Source of the DNA: Trichopria drosophilae
Lineage: Eukaryota; Arthropoda; Insecta; Hymenoptera; Diapriidae
NCBI GenBank assembly: GCA_030407085.1
Contig: CM059585.1
Coordinates: 109,543,501-109,607,500 of the forward strand
Length of the DNA: 64,000 nt
Reading direction: 5' to 3'
The position numbers and the translations under genes are program-made. The notes under the pieces were generated by a model that was not told the origin of the DNA, ran no database searches, and was given only the letters and a program-made list of their open reading frames with translations. Below, piece after piece: positions 1 to 12,125 of the stretch; the first letter of the stretch is position 1, and every line of letters starts with the position of its first letter.

Positions 1-519
1 TTATTCATTATCCATTGTTGGTATTTATGTAATTTTAATGTCAATGAAGGAGCTAGTTTTGTTTTTATTTATTGATTCAACATACTCAGCCAATAATAGT
101 TTATTATGTATCAAGGTTGAAGGTACTACAAAACTGTCGCTCTAGGGCGCGAAATGTGCTCATGGTGATAAAAATTCTTTTCCTATATTGTATAGAGAAA
201 TTCCTACGTAGAATAGGAAAATTTATCAAAATAATAGTACCTTAACCCGAATGCCAGTCGATCTTCAAAGTCCTCCTACAAGAATAGATTTTGCCAAGAA
301 AAATTCATATTCTCAAAGGCTTTTCTTGCAGATTTCGCGAAAAATAAAATTTCAAAACAAATCCGCATTTCAGAAAGACAGTTTGCATTTACATATATAG
401 GGCCAAGTAACGTTTTACGCCCGTAATAAGATTTAACCGAGCGATTCAAAGGAAATGCCTTCGATGCAACAAAGACGACAGCAGGGTCTTTAATGAGTAA
501 TTACTTATATATGTATACA

Positions 520-760
520 TGCAGACGGTTTATTTTCGTTAGTAGGCTATTTAGTTCCTGCAGTAGAGGGACGCGATATAAATAAATGAGGTTGCTACCC
601 TTTCAGACGCAAGTGCACTCGTCCCCCCTAAAACTGCAATACGCCCTAATAGCGCCAAAGGAACGACACTGACTCCTGACTGGCTATGGAGTACTCGGCC
701 ACTCGTTCTCGAATACAGTATACACTTATACCTTATGCGTCTCCGTCGTCTATTCTTTAT
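520..760 (+). repeat. Diverged duplicate, copy 1 (partner 5518-5690)
   Basis: The stretch GCAATACGCCCTAATAGCGC, then AAAGGAACGACACTGACTCC and a GGAGTACTCGG-type tail (640-695), recurs in diverged form near 5550-5620 as CCGCCTTAATAGCTCGAAAG, then GAACAGAACTAACTTCC. Both are preceded by GCAGACG. By eye about 70% of positions agree over the best 70 bases. No termini are visible, so this may be an old transposon relic or duplicated regulatory DNA. Confidence 0.35.
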
Positions 761-3700
761 GCATTCTTAATAAAGATTCAACGTCCCTTCTCGGGGGAGC
801 TTCCTATCCTACCCCTGAGATCGATACCTTCGAATACAATCGTTTTTATCAGGCGCGAACTTGGATTCTGTCGCGTTTTTATGTCGACGTTGAGTTATCC
901 AAGAATTCAATTACTTGCCAATGTTTGCGAAATTTTTATCTCTGGAGATTTCTAGAGTGATCTAGACTGATCTTAGGGATTCTTAACGCCAAACATTGCT
1001 CGTTATATCCAAAAACTCCCAAAAACAAATAGGTAATAAAGGCGATCAACAATGTAAACTCCCGCATTTTAAAAAACCGACTATAAATGAAGAAACAAAT
1101 CCTTATATATACAAAATACAGAAAAAATACATAAAATTCTCTAAAAAGAACACAGGCTGCATCAAATTTATATGGATTATTACATGGACCCAACAAAATC
1201 GGCATGTAGCACTAGTCCAAGCAAGTAATGATAATGTCATCCCCTTCACGGATCTAGGGGGTTTATTTAAGAAATCTATTTAGAATAACTTAAATAATGT
1301 ACTTTGTACCCTCGTTACAAGCAATGGAGTCAAATACTTTAAATTCGTCTATCTCTATACTTCCAAAACTGACAGAAGACAAAAGAAAAAGAGGGAAAAC
1401 GTTTTCTTCCTTGCCCGACCGAATCTGTTTGTGATTTTTAGAATCTTGTATCTAATTGCATTTCTAGAATGGGTAAAAAAAGGGCAAAGGGTCGAAATTT
1501 TGAGAAAACAGTTTAGCACTGCATGAAATGAGAGATCACTCATAGGAAGGCGTTGTATAAATTTTGAAGGTTTCATGACTGTTCATCAGAAAACAAGCTC
1601 AACTCATAAATTCAACACACAATGCACTCAACAATTAAGAAATTGTTTTATCAAAATTATTAATAGTCAAGAACATTTAAAAAATAACCCTTAAAAACAA
1701 AAAACCTATTGAAATGTGGATTGATGAATTGAAATCCTGATCTGAAGAATAGTCACTATACAAAACATGACTTAAATACCCTATTGGTTGTATAAAAATG
1801 AATCAACATTCATGTTCATTTTCGTCAACGCAAGTTTGTTATCGTCACACAAAATCGTTGAAATAACCTCGCCTTATGTATTCTGGACACCAGCAATTTC
1901 TACACATTTTGAAAACACAGTTCAAAACTGCAAAAACTGGTCTTCCAACGCCTCAGGCGATCTGGATGATTTGTAGGAAGACGTTGGGGTCTACTCAAAA
2001 TCCAAAAACAAAAAAAAAATAATAAAGAAATTGAGCATTATTATTAATACAAATAATGTAATGATAAATACTGATACAACATGACAAAAACATAAATGAC
2101 AAGGTCATAAACAAATACACCCAAAAAAGGCATGGAATAAACAAACTTTTTGTTTGCAATATAATTGAACTGCAATGTGACCTTCAAATATGTACCAAAA
2201 TGGGCGTTGGTTGTGTACAAATTGTTCAACATTCGTTCAGTTTTGATTCAGCTGGAACATCAGGAGCACACTCAAATTCATTTGCGTACCAATTGATGAG
2301 GAAGTGATTAACAAGTATGCAAGATATTTTTTTTTTTTAGTATTCTCGCGTTGAAGAGTTTAGTTAGTAATTAGTCTCGTTAGTATTCTAACATCCTTGA
2401 CATTAGACAAGTGTATAAAAAATTCTCACTAAATTTTTCAAGTAAGAAGACTAATGCACTAGTAAACATCTACTAATTCCAAATTGGTCGTGATGTAATG
2501 TTTTATTTTATGATAATTTTCGTGAAAGCTTTTAACTGAACTAATTTAGTGAAATGTCTGATACCCTTTTCACTTTTCCATTAGTAGTTTTGGGCTAATT
2601 CAAATATAGAGAGTTATATTAAACAATTAACTGGTAAATTAATGTTTACACTAAAATTAAAGCGATATTATTAATACTTAAGAATTTATTTAAATTATTA
2701 TCCTCGATATTTGGAGTAGAATATTATTAATTTAAACGAAAATAAACTATAATAAAAACATTTTTTAAAACTCCTGTTGAGCAGATGAGGGACATTAACA
2801 CAATTCATTCAAACGCGGTGAACCGATCCTTTTCATCTTGCTTCATTACTTATTCGATAAATTATTCTGTAAGGGAGGCGAAGGAAAGTATGAGGGAGAC
2901 AGGACAATTTGAGTTGTCCCCAATACGCAGAAATAAAATAAGCATTTTAACCAGAAATAGACATGACAATTGTTTCCTACAGACAACGTTTCTATTGAAA
3001 GTTATTTCGTAATTAATTTGTTGAATCATACAAGAGAAATTATTTACTAATAGTTAATGTAAGCTAATTTCAAGGCTCTTGCATTAACTGTAAAGTTATA
3101 ACAGTAACTGTAAAGTAAAAAACGACGGGTAACTTTGAGATGAAAATATCAGCACTTTCCTACACGTCAGAAATGTTATTGTATATTAACTCGTATATTT
3201 TAACATTGAATCAGCGTTCCTTAAATGTTAATAAATCCTACATTAAATTCTGTAGTTTGAACTGATCATGTCAACAATGCTTCGAAAAATTCCTAGAAAA
3301 TCCAATGACTTTGCGTGTGTATGTTTATTTATTTCTGTTTCGGTGAAACTGTAAGCGCGTAAATGTACTACATGTCACATAATGATCCCAACATTAATAT
3401 TTAAAATTCTTATTTAATATTAACATAACAAATTTAAACGCATCTCAGATTACGAAAACTTCAGGATAAAGTACCTTACCATAAGATCACAATCTAAATT
3501 CTGTTAGATTTACTATTAAGCTGTTATATTAACTGTAAGCAAACATTTTAATCAGTGTACGTACCATTTCTGCAAAATTAATATTAAACTTTTTGTGAAA
3601 TTTGTAGTACGAATTCCAGCATAAATCTTAAATGCCTACACAAACTGGGATAACTCATAAGATATTTACCATGCATGTATGTTTCATAATTTAACGGTAG

Positions 3701-5517
3701 CTGTAAATTAATAATGGTTTGTTAAATTTGGCATTCGTTGAATTTTAAATGTATTATTAAAAATAAATAATTCATCTGCCGCAAATATTGAAAATATGTA
3801 AATACGTCAAAATGTAACATTCAATATTAAAGCCAGTTTTATGTATAAAAAATAAACAGTGAATTTATATTTGCTGTTAATGTGTGCTGCCCTGCAGATA
3901 TTCCATCGTCTTTTGTGTCGTTTCCATGCATATATTTCATGAGAAAACACGGATAATGCAATAAAAAACTGATGCCAATGTTTTTAATTAAAAAAAAAAA
4001 CTGATTCCTGTGCGAAAAAGCAACAAATTTTACTTATAATTTATTAATCTGTTAATGTCCATTTAAAACATTTTCGAGTACATTCTATTCGCTGTTCAAA
4101 GTACGTGTTAATCAAATTTTTGTACTTTGAAAGTTCCCGTGGTTTCGTTCTTACAATTAACTAAAATAAACTAATATTTTTATTTTCCTGCCTGTCATAA
4201 TTTGCGGTGTATACAGAGTCATGTTTGTACGTACATTAGTTTGGAAAACTTTTCCAAAGCAAGTTATAATGTACGTTGTTCAAAGTTTTAAACAGAGTTT
4301 TCTCAAAAAAGCAACAAAATAATATAAGAGTGTAATTAACAATAAGAAATAAAGTCGAATTTTACCAACTGTTCGTGAAATTAAATGAAAGAAACATTTT
4401 AAAATGCCTTGACTTGTCGAATAAACAAGTTTGCAAACTCGCAGCTATAATGTTAAGTAATTTTTTTAATCTTTAGTCGAAATAGAACACCCGGTATGTA
4501 TCGACCATAACTATCCGACTTGCAGTTACTTAGTTCTAATCAATACCAGTTTTAATTGCTAGACGTGCCGTCATGGGAATCGTGGGAAACTTTCGAAAGT
4601 AATGTAAATGTAATTAAGTTCTTTTCGAGTTCTTAAATTTTTGAAATAAGAGTAACTTGAATAATTGCAAGAACGACTGAAAGAAGTTTTAGATTAAAAC
4701 ATATTTAGAAAACGCTGCGTTCGATTTTTCAGTTGTTTTAATAGCGTTCGGAAGATCAAATCTTTCCTAACTTTTTTCATTACACTTTTTCTTCGGACTT
4801 GTTTCTTCGGAATAAATTAACAAACTTTAACTTCCTCATTTTGACTTAATGACATTCGTAAATGCTTTACTATTATCGATGGGCCGAGGAATATAGACCG
4901 AGTGCACTGAAGACTGCTAATAAACTCCATCACCGACCTGTTTCGACGAACAAAATAATTAAGATTGACTTATTGGAGACATTAAACTTCACTGTTTAAT
5001 TGTGATTATTAGGCGAGGTCAATTTCCCTGACAATCGTGTCACTAATTCACTGAATAATAACGGTGTTGTAAGAATTAGCGTAATTAACCTATCCATCTA
5101 AATAGCAAGGTTACGAGAATTTGGATATCAATAAGTCATAAAATTAATCTTTATGTCTAATTTATTGTCGAATAATCGAAAAGTAAGACTTAGTATGTGT
5201 GAGGTATTCCTGTGTCTGCAGTAGTTAATTGATTTTCAATAATTAGTTAGAGCGAGTAAGTATCAAAGAGGTTAATTTAAAATGATTAATTAAGCCTCTT
5301 TAATTTAAAAATTTAAATTTAAGAACCTTCTTTAATCGAAGCTTTGTAATTAACTAATCCTTTCGATTAAAAATTTGTAATATCTAAAAATTCACCCAAA
5401 AAACGGAATGTTAAACGTGATTTTGAATGTTTATACAACTATTGATTTTATGACAAAGTAGCCATGAGAATTATAACTTTTAATGGGATTGTGCATGTCC
5501 GAAAAGTTTAAAATAAT

Positions 5518-5690
5518 AATGCAGACGTCTGTATTTACTTTGGATCTCCCGGCTAACAGTAATCCGCCTTAATAGCTCGAAAGGAACAGAACTAACTTCC
5601 TACTGACTAAAGCACTTGAGCATTTTCATTTAAATACGGTATAAACTACTATTTATACAGGAAGTAAAGTCTATCCGATCCGTATAAATT
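5518..5690 (+). repeat. Diverged duplicate, copy 2 (partner 520-760)
   Basis: Contains GCAGACGTCTG, then CCGCCTTAATAGCTCGAAAG followed by GAACAGAACTAACTTCC, which align by eye with 520-760 in the same orientation. It is the most recognisable sequence in an otherwise featureless AT-rich region, about 5 kb from its partner. Function unknown. Confidence 0.35.
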
Positions 5691-5958
5691 CTAACGCGTA
5701 TTTATACCCACTTTATAAATTCTTGGTAGTTATGATATAAAACATACATTGTACATTTAACCTACTTCCGCGAAGCCTTTGAATGTGTGGGCATGCGTAG
5801 CCTTTCAATTAAAAATATATACCTGTTTAAGATCATAACAAACAGAAATACGATTTCAATAAATATTCTTATTTCAGGTAAAATTATTTTATTCTACTTA
5901 AAACAAAAAATTGTAAGTAGATTCTTTTCCAATAATTGTTTAAGACAAATATTAAGTA

Positions 5959-6254
5959 TTGTCTCGGCAAGACGAGACTTGTCCTGAAATTCCATGTCTC
6001 TTTTTGGTATCGTACATACACTTAAGTCTTGAGATGTATTCGACAGTCTCGAGGTGTGAATCTTGGTCTTGAAACAGAGTTTCGTTAAAAAATTGATGAA
6101 ACAAAAGTATTTAAATTTTTAAATGACAGTTATTTACATAAACTATTCAATTTTTATTTTAGAAATACTTTATAAATATTTCATATCACTGATGTTTTGA
6201 ACAAAAGGGATCCGGTTTCAGTCTCGTCTCGGTCTCGACATCGAGAACGACAGA
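5959..6254. repeat. GTCTCG-rich inverted repeat, possible degraded MITE
   Basis: The left side has GTCTCGGCAAGACGAGACTT (5960-5979). The right side has CAGTCTCGTCTCGGTCTCGA (about 6219-6238), roughly its inverse complement, and further GTCTTG/GTCTCG motifs lie between them. The pattern suggests a short inverted-repeat element with CGAGAC subrepeats. Boundaries and target-site duplication cannot be fixed. Confidence 0.3.
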
Positions 6255-7139
6255 TGGAGCTAATCTCAGTATTAATTGGAACTATAAATGATACATATAT
6301 ACAAAATCCTAAATAATACATAAATCCTCTCTCAAAATATAAGGAAATTTTCTCTGTGTAAATATACAGACAGAAAGAGATTGAAAAATATTAGCGATCG
6401 ATAACATGGAAATATTTTTATCAGCTTTAGTAAATCTTTACGCTGTGTTTGATTTTAAAATGTTACTTAATAACCCATAGTAAAATCAACTTCACAGATA
6501 AAATGCGAGTATATACTTATGCAAAATTGCAACAGCGTTTACTATTTGATAAAACTCATTTGCAGATATATCGTTCGAATGGTAATGGTTCAGTAGTTCT
6601 TTGATACCTTGAAACATATTTTACCCGTTTAAACATTCAAGTAACTAATTGCCTATGTATTATTATCTGTTTTTTAGTATGGAAAAAAAATGTAGAACGG
6701 AGAAACTGAAGGCAATGTCATTTTACACGTTACACGTTCTTTATTCGAAAAGAATCTTGAAGCAAATTATTTGTATGTTAAATGCTTTGTTAATTTCATT
6801 AAATTTAAATAACAACATGTTTTATTTCCACAAGTGGCTTGAGAGGTCTTTTGGAACTCTATCCAAAAGATATCTCCCAAAAAATCTCTTGATGAGGTCT
6901 TATTTACAATAGTCGGAAAAATTGCTCTTAAAGAAGTCTAACTTCTGATTTTAATACCAGATAACAGAGTTAAAAAATAATTCAGAATGTTCTCATAATG
7001 CTTTCTACAAGATGTCAGATTTTTTCTGAACTTGTTCATTACTATTGAGATCATTACATCATCAAGCTTTGCCTTTCTTTAAAAGCCCTCCTTGACAAAA
7101 CGAGCCATCATTTTGAGAACTGAGTTTCGCCTAGCAAAA

Positions 7140-7176
7140 CTAGATGGCGTTCGAGTCCAAACATGACTCTGCGCAT
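7140..7176 (+). mobile_element. Fragment of the CTAGATGGC element family
   Basis: CTAGATGGCGTTCGAGTCC followed by AAACATGACTCTGCGCAT matches one end of the element at 10199-10376 (CTAGATGGCGCTCAAATAC, then AAAAGTGATATTGCGTAC). Only one end is recognisable here, so this is probably a truncated or solo end. Confidence 0.4.
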
Positions 7177-7902
7177 AATTTACTTTATAAAATAAAATCA
7201 ACCATTTAATGGAAAATGTACTTATTTAGTGACAGTGAATGTTAAATAAGTGTTCTTTACTTAAACATGTTTCGTAGAATTCGTATAATGAACGAAGTCT
7301 TAAAGATAATTTTGAGGGTTCATTCTGAAGAGTATTTAATAAGTCAATTTAAGTTTTAAGATGCCTTGAAGAATTCTTAATGATTTCTTATTATTGTTTA
7401 GGGATATGTAGAACAATGAACTCGTCAAAAACATTTAAGCAGCACAAACATGTTGTTAAATTTCGTGTTAGATATTATTACGTACATTTATTACGAATGT
7501 CCAATATAATTAAGGAATTACTATTTTTAAATTTAGCAATGATAGAAAAGTTTAATTTTCTTGATTGTTACGCATGATTCATATTTCATTGCGTTTTCGT
7601 AGTTCTGGTAAATACAGCCTATGATTTCATAGATTATGATTTCCTGTAAAATTAATCATTCTAGATATGTCTATTTTTTATCTATCTTGAGTGGATATGT
7701 GGTTTTTTATATCAACTTCCGTAATAACGGTCGAAACATATTATCATTTCACCATAATTGTGTTTAGAATCCCATTTTATTACTTTCAAGCAAACTTTGA
7801 CCCAACATTCGACAAAATGCACATTTGCAACTATAATTCACTGTTAAAAGGAAACACATTAAATTTTTTAGAAGCATATTCAATTCCGATATTAAACAAC
7901 TT
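7177..7902. other. AT-rich stretch with no recognisable feature
   Basis: Contains two frames of 65-71 codons (7380-7577, 7691-7906 plus) with no family resemblance and AT-driven composition. I see nothing else. Confidence 0.4.
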
Positions 7903-9222
7903 TTAATGCCAGACCTTTAATGTACACAAAAAATTACACGTGTGTGTCTTAAACTTCTCATTGTCCAAAGAGTTTCATGTATGTGCCCCCAAAAATAGAT
8001 CCACGACACCGAATGAAAAATTCATTCAATATACAGAAGTCCTGGAAGAAATTAATTTAAATATTGTCCAGTACACGGCAAATAAATTTGTGTACTGGCT
8101 AGTTTATGAGTAATAAAATGTGATTAGTTTTCTATGCAAAATGTAACAAAATCGTGGATTTTTTCGATACCTTTTTTAGATCAACTGTGGAAAGTTTCTG
8201 TGCTGATTCTGCAAAAAAGTACTCAGAATATTTAACACGAACAACCTAAATACCTTTTTGTCTAGTTTCTGGTCGATAATTTAGATAATATTATGTAGAT
8301 GTGTTTTTTTTTTGCGATAACTTAAAAATTGTCTGGTCACTTTTTATGCAGTTTCTGTTCGCATTTTATCAATTTTTTGTAGTTTTAGTATAGACATTTG
8401 TTGAGCGTGATTATTATTAGGAAAAAGATTGAACTTCGTTCAGCAGCTTTAATAATCGTCATCATCATCATCATCATCATCATCACTGCTATTGTTGTTA
8501 TTTTTGTTAACGTTTTCATCAGTTACTTTGTAGGAGTTTATATGCTCACTTTTTTGTTTTATTCATAATTTTCTTGAAATGCTTAATATAATTTCATCCG
8601 AATCTTCACTACCTGCAGAAAACAATATAATTATAAACGGACATGAAAGAGTGATCTTATTACCAAACTTAACCAATACAGACGCACGATTCGAGAGATA
8701 CTGATTATCGCCTTCTAATTTAATAGCAAGGTACAATTTTTCCAAGAGCCGCAAGTAAACAACGTAGGTTAAGAAATGTAAACACTTCGCAGCATTTGAT
8801 ATGCCCTCTAATCGACATTTATTTCATACATATTTTGAATAATTTTGCTGAATATTTATTATTATTTGACAAATCTGTGAGCAATTTTAACCCATTTAAT
8901 TGTATCCAAAGAGATTTGCAACGAAATACTGTACAAATTTACTAGTTTATGAAATAAGGAGGGCCCCCTGCACATACATTTGGCAAATATACTTTTTATG
9001 TTTGCAGAAATTTCGTTGACATTTAATTAATATTTAATTAGGGAAAGCACATTAAAAATCATGTACTTGAAATGTACATTCTTGAACTGTATTGTAATTT
9101 AATGAACGCGTACAGTAAATTTAATTTGCAAGCAAAATTACTCTAAGACTCTTGTTCCTGACATTAAGAAACAATTTAGTTACAAACTCATTCAATTTAA
9201 TGTCATTATGAACAGTGTTCTA
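7903..9222 (-). repeat. Interspersed repeat family R1, copy A
   Basis: One of four related segments (also 17630-18602, 21229-22197 and, interrupted, 46975-50001). Shared landmarks include GTACTGGC.AGTTT.TGAGT (about 8092-8111), an ATC-rich run, GTTAACGTTTTCATCAGTTA (about 8507), ACAATATAATTATAAACGGA (about 8622), and a 3' segment ending near AACAGTGTTCTAG. Copies A and B agree to near 9222/18602, suggesting a real boundary. On the minus strand all four copies keep the same acidic reading frame (…VTDENVN.NNN.. then Asp-rich), suggesting that the element once encoded protein. Its transposon class is not recognisable: no clear TIRs, LTRs or poly-A tail. Confidence 0.6.
8458..8487 (+). repeat. 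(ATC)n microsatellite inside R1 copy A
   Basis: About nine to ten tandem ATC units. The corresponding sites in copies B (17784-17797), C (21783-21823) and D (48045-48094) are shorter or interrupted. On the minus strand the run reads as consecutive Asp codons in the shared R1 frame, so it probably grew from an acidic codon tract. Confidence 0.75.
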
Positions 9223-10116
9223 GTAGCATAAAAACGACAATCGATTGAAATGTTGTTTTGATAAACGAAAGTATAGAAAATTCGATAAAGTACTTCGGAA
9301 TTTTCTCTGTGTTTTATGTTGCAAGAGAAACAGGTTTCATTCATTATTTGTTTGAACAACATGAACATATCGGTATATTGATCTGAAAAAAGGAACCAGA
9401 ACCTCTGACTTTCACTACATGACGCGTTTAAACACACAATACAAATTACACGCAACCATTATCTCAAGGACGTATTGATCGAAGGGGGATTTTTCGAGTG
9501 GTCGGCAGGAAAGGGAATTTCGGGTTCGTAAATTATCGATTGGCTACCGAGCGATAGAGTACCATGTGCAAATGATACTTTCTTTCCTTGATTTTATCGT
9601 TTAGTTGACATCGAAAAATGTTTTTTATTTAAATGTTGTCTACAATAAATTGTTATTAGTAATTATGAAAATTTTGAAAAAAAATGTATGTTTGTACGTC
9701 ATTATTTATGAAAGTATAACACTTTGAAAACAATAACAAAAGTTAATTTTGACATAATATATTACACGATAAATTTGCACATTTAGGCAGGTATCTGTGC
9801 CATTCCCTGTCAGTGTTCATCACTGTTGAGTCTGTATACTTGAATGCTGCTAACCTTATATACGATCTGTCACCATAATCCGTGCGAACCACTGAACGTC
9901 GGCACTGAAGTGTCTGAATGCACCCTAATCCTGCATAAATTTGTATGGATTATGATTTGTTAGAATTACAAGAGTGCCTTTTCGTAACCTATTCAATACT
10001 TTTTACTAAAAACACTAGTTTTAAGCAATGATGCGTACAAAATATTAATTTCTTTTTATAATAACATTTCTTTAAATACGGTGTAAGAAAATTGCCCCGC
10101 ACTTTTATTTAATTAA
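9223..10116. other. AT-rich stretch with no recognisable feature
   Basis: A slightly less AT-rich patch occurs at 9470-9570 and another at 9780-9930. Neither has a convincing exon. The 87-codon minus frame at 9192-9455 has no family resemblance. Confidence 0.35.
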
Positions 10117-11194
10117 CCCATTCCAATATGGGTGTAAGACATATAATTTTTATAAAATTAGAGAAATAAACGTGATATGTAAATTATTACTTCAAGCGCT
10201 AGATGGCGCTCAAATACAAAAGTGATATTGCGTACAGTTTCATTGAAGTGACCATTGGTCAATACATAACAAAAAACCCCCTCTCTTTTCCGAAGCAGGC
10301 TTTATTTAATTTTTAATAAATTGGCGTTTGAACTAAACGATGACCGACTTCATTTTTGGATTTATACGCCATCTAGTGTGCCTAGAAAAAACGTGTATTT
10401 CAAACCGTTTCAAATTTATCGTAGATTTCCAATGCCAGTATTAAAATTTTTATGGTATTCGAATATTTCCAATTAATGACATGCGAAACGTAGTAAATGA
10501 AATAACAATCCATTATATATCTAACAGCAGGAACTAGAACGGAATGTAATTTGCCCGAAAATATTCAAGATTTCCCGTTAACATATGTATAAAGTAATAC
10601 GTGTAATTACACCAAAGTAATAAATTTGTGGCCCGAAGCTAATTTCCTCGATGTCACAGATGGCGTGTAGTTTGCAATGTCGTGAGGATACGCATGCTAT
10701 ATAGATGTGACGCATCCCGGCACGCAAAGTTTTGCCCGAAGCTATTTTGAAAATGTCAAGTTGAGATAACTGAAACACCGATTCGTTGAAGATAAAAAAT
10801 CCCACCCGATTTCGATGTAAAAATTAGCAATGCCGCTATTTCTCCAGAGATTAAAAAATAGTTTGATCATGAATTTCCTTTCATATTTCTGCGGTGCTTT
10901 TTATGCTCGCATTTGTTGAAAAAAATTAATTTTTTATGATATTGTATAATTTTCTTTTCATATGTGTTTGACTTGCTTTATTAGAAATTTCTTGTTGAAA
11001 AATTGTATAAAAATTACGTATAGCTAGCGTTGAAGAAAATTATTATAATTTATTTATGAAAATCACGTAATTCGGAATATTCCTTGATCACAACGGTATG
11101 CGACAGGTAGAATAATAGAAGTTGTACGTAGGATAAAAATCGATAGTGCCGAGTACGAGGTGGTACTCTGAGAACACCACTGTGCTTCTAAGGG
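10117..11194. mobile_element. Possible TTAA-flanked (piggyBac-like) element, weakly supported
   Basis: TTAA at 10113-10116 is followed by CCCATTCCAATATGGGTG, and TTAA at 11195-11198 is preceded by CACTGTGCTTCTAAGGG. Both ends start with CCC next to TTAA, as in piggyBac-type elements, but the terminal similarity is only a few bases. The interval contains the complete CTAGATGGC element at 10199-10376. No transposase is visible. The two ends could belong to different events. Confidence 0.22.
10199..10376. mobile_element. CTAGATGGC-ended MITE, complete copy (178 bp)
   Basis: The left end CTAGATGGCGCTCAAATAC and the right end TTTGGATTTATACGCCATCT form terminal inverted repeats of about 20 bp. Related copies: 12006-12125 (shorter, opposite orientation), 22495-22690 (ends degraded) and a single end at 7140. 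The sequences next to the termini differ (AAAGTGATATTGCGTA on one end, AAAATGAAGTCGG on the other), which gives the family a polarity. No coding capacity. Target duplication is unclear. Confidence 0.6.
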
Positions 11195-12005
11195 TTAAGG
11201 GGGTAACGTTCTCACTTATAAAGGTGGTAATCTAAGAAATCTAAAGAAAAATTAATAAAATGTTATTAAAGAGATTTATTAAATAGTACATACTTAATAT
11301 TATTTGTATAACGAATCAGTTCACGTTTAATGAACAATATAAGAGTACGTAAAAAGCATGTTAGGTCTGGATGAACATTTAATTATATTTCTAAACATTT
11401 TTAATAAAATTCTAATATTACGATATTATTTTCACGTTTGATGAAAAGCTCAACTATCTGTAACAATTATAACCTATCGTCTACAACCATGTGTGAATAT
11501 GGGGAGAGCAATGAAGCGAGTAACAAATGAACTCGTTCATGTTCTCGCATAATCAACGTTTACACATTGTTTGCGCTAAACGCGTATACTTCAGATCCAA
11601 AATTTATTTAATACAGAGCACGGTTCAACGACGATACTTCAAACAGTAACAAGCTGCTAGTGATAATAATTGCACGGATGTTACGGCAACATGTATTAAC
11701 CGCAACACGAAGTGTGACAATTATATACTGTGCATCTTCCAACTGCATTTTGAAAAGTAATGCATAAGCGTCGTGTATTTTGTTTTCAAACGAAAAACTT
11801 ATTTCCAATATTTGAAACGCTGCGATAAATATTTGTATTTAGCTTCAGAGGGTCCATTTTATTTTTAAATTGCTAAATTTCGCTTAGGCCAAAAGTACCA
11901 TACCTGTATTGAAATAGTTCGATACAATGCAAGAGTTTTTTTCATAACAATGGAAAGTCATAAACGGGAAAGGATGTTTTAAGATGCGAGTTTCGACCAA
12001 GTACT
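11195..12005. other. AT-rich stretch with no recognisable feature
   Basis: No exon or repeat boundary recognised. A 66-codon minus frame (11608-11808) has no family resemblance. Confidence 0.35.
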
Positions 12006-12125
12006 CTAGATGGCGCACAAATCCGAAAATGAAGTCAACCAGCATTTATTTGACATGCCCAACTAATGGGCGTTATGCAACGAATATTCAGATAGATGAT
12101 CACTTTTTGATTCGAGAGCCATCTG
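12006..12125. mobile_element. CTAGATGGC-ended MITE, internally shortened copy
   Basis: Starts CTAGATGGCGCACAAATCC then GAAAATGAAGTCAACC, matching the right-hand end of 10199-10376 in inverted orientation, and ends in GAGAGCCATCTG, the degraded opposite end. At 120 bp it is about 60 bp shorter than the complete copy. Confidence 0.5.

Larger units (their letters stand above)
1..7139. other. AT-rich non-coding stretch, probably intronic
   Basis: No reading frame here exceeds about 95 codons or resembles a protein. The segment is AT-rich with poly-A/T runs and no recognisable splice-bounded exon. It contains a slightly less AT-rich patch at 560-960, a diverged relative of that patch near 5518-5690, and a GTCTCG-rich patch at 5959-6254, listed separately. 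By position it would lie in the first intron of the Dok-7-like gene, which is an inference. Confidence 0.4.
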
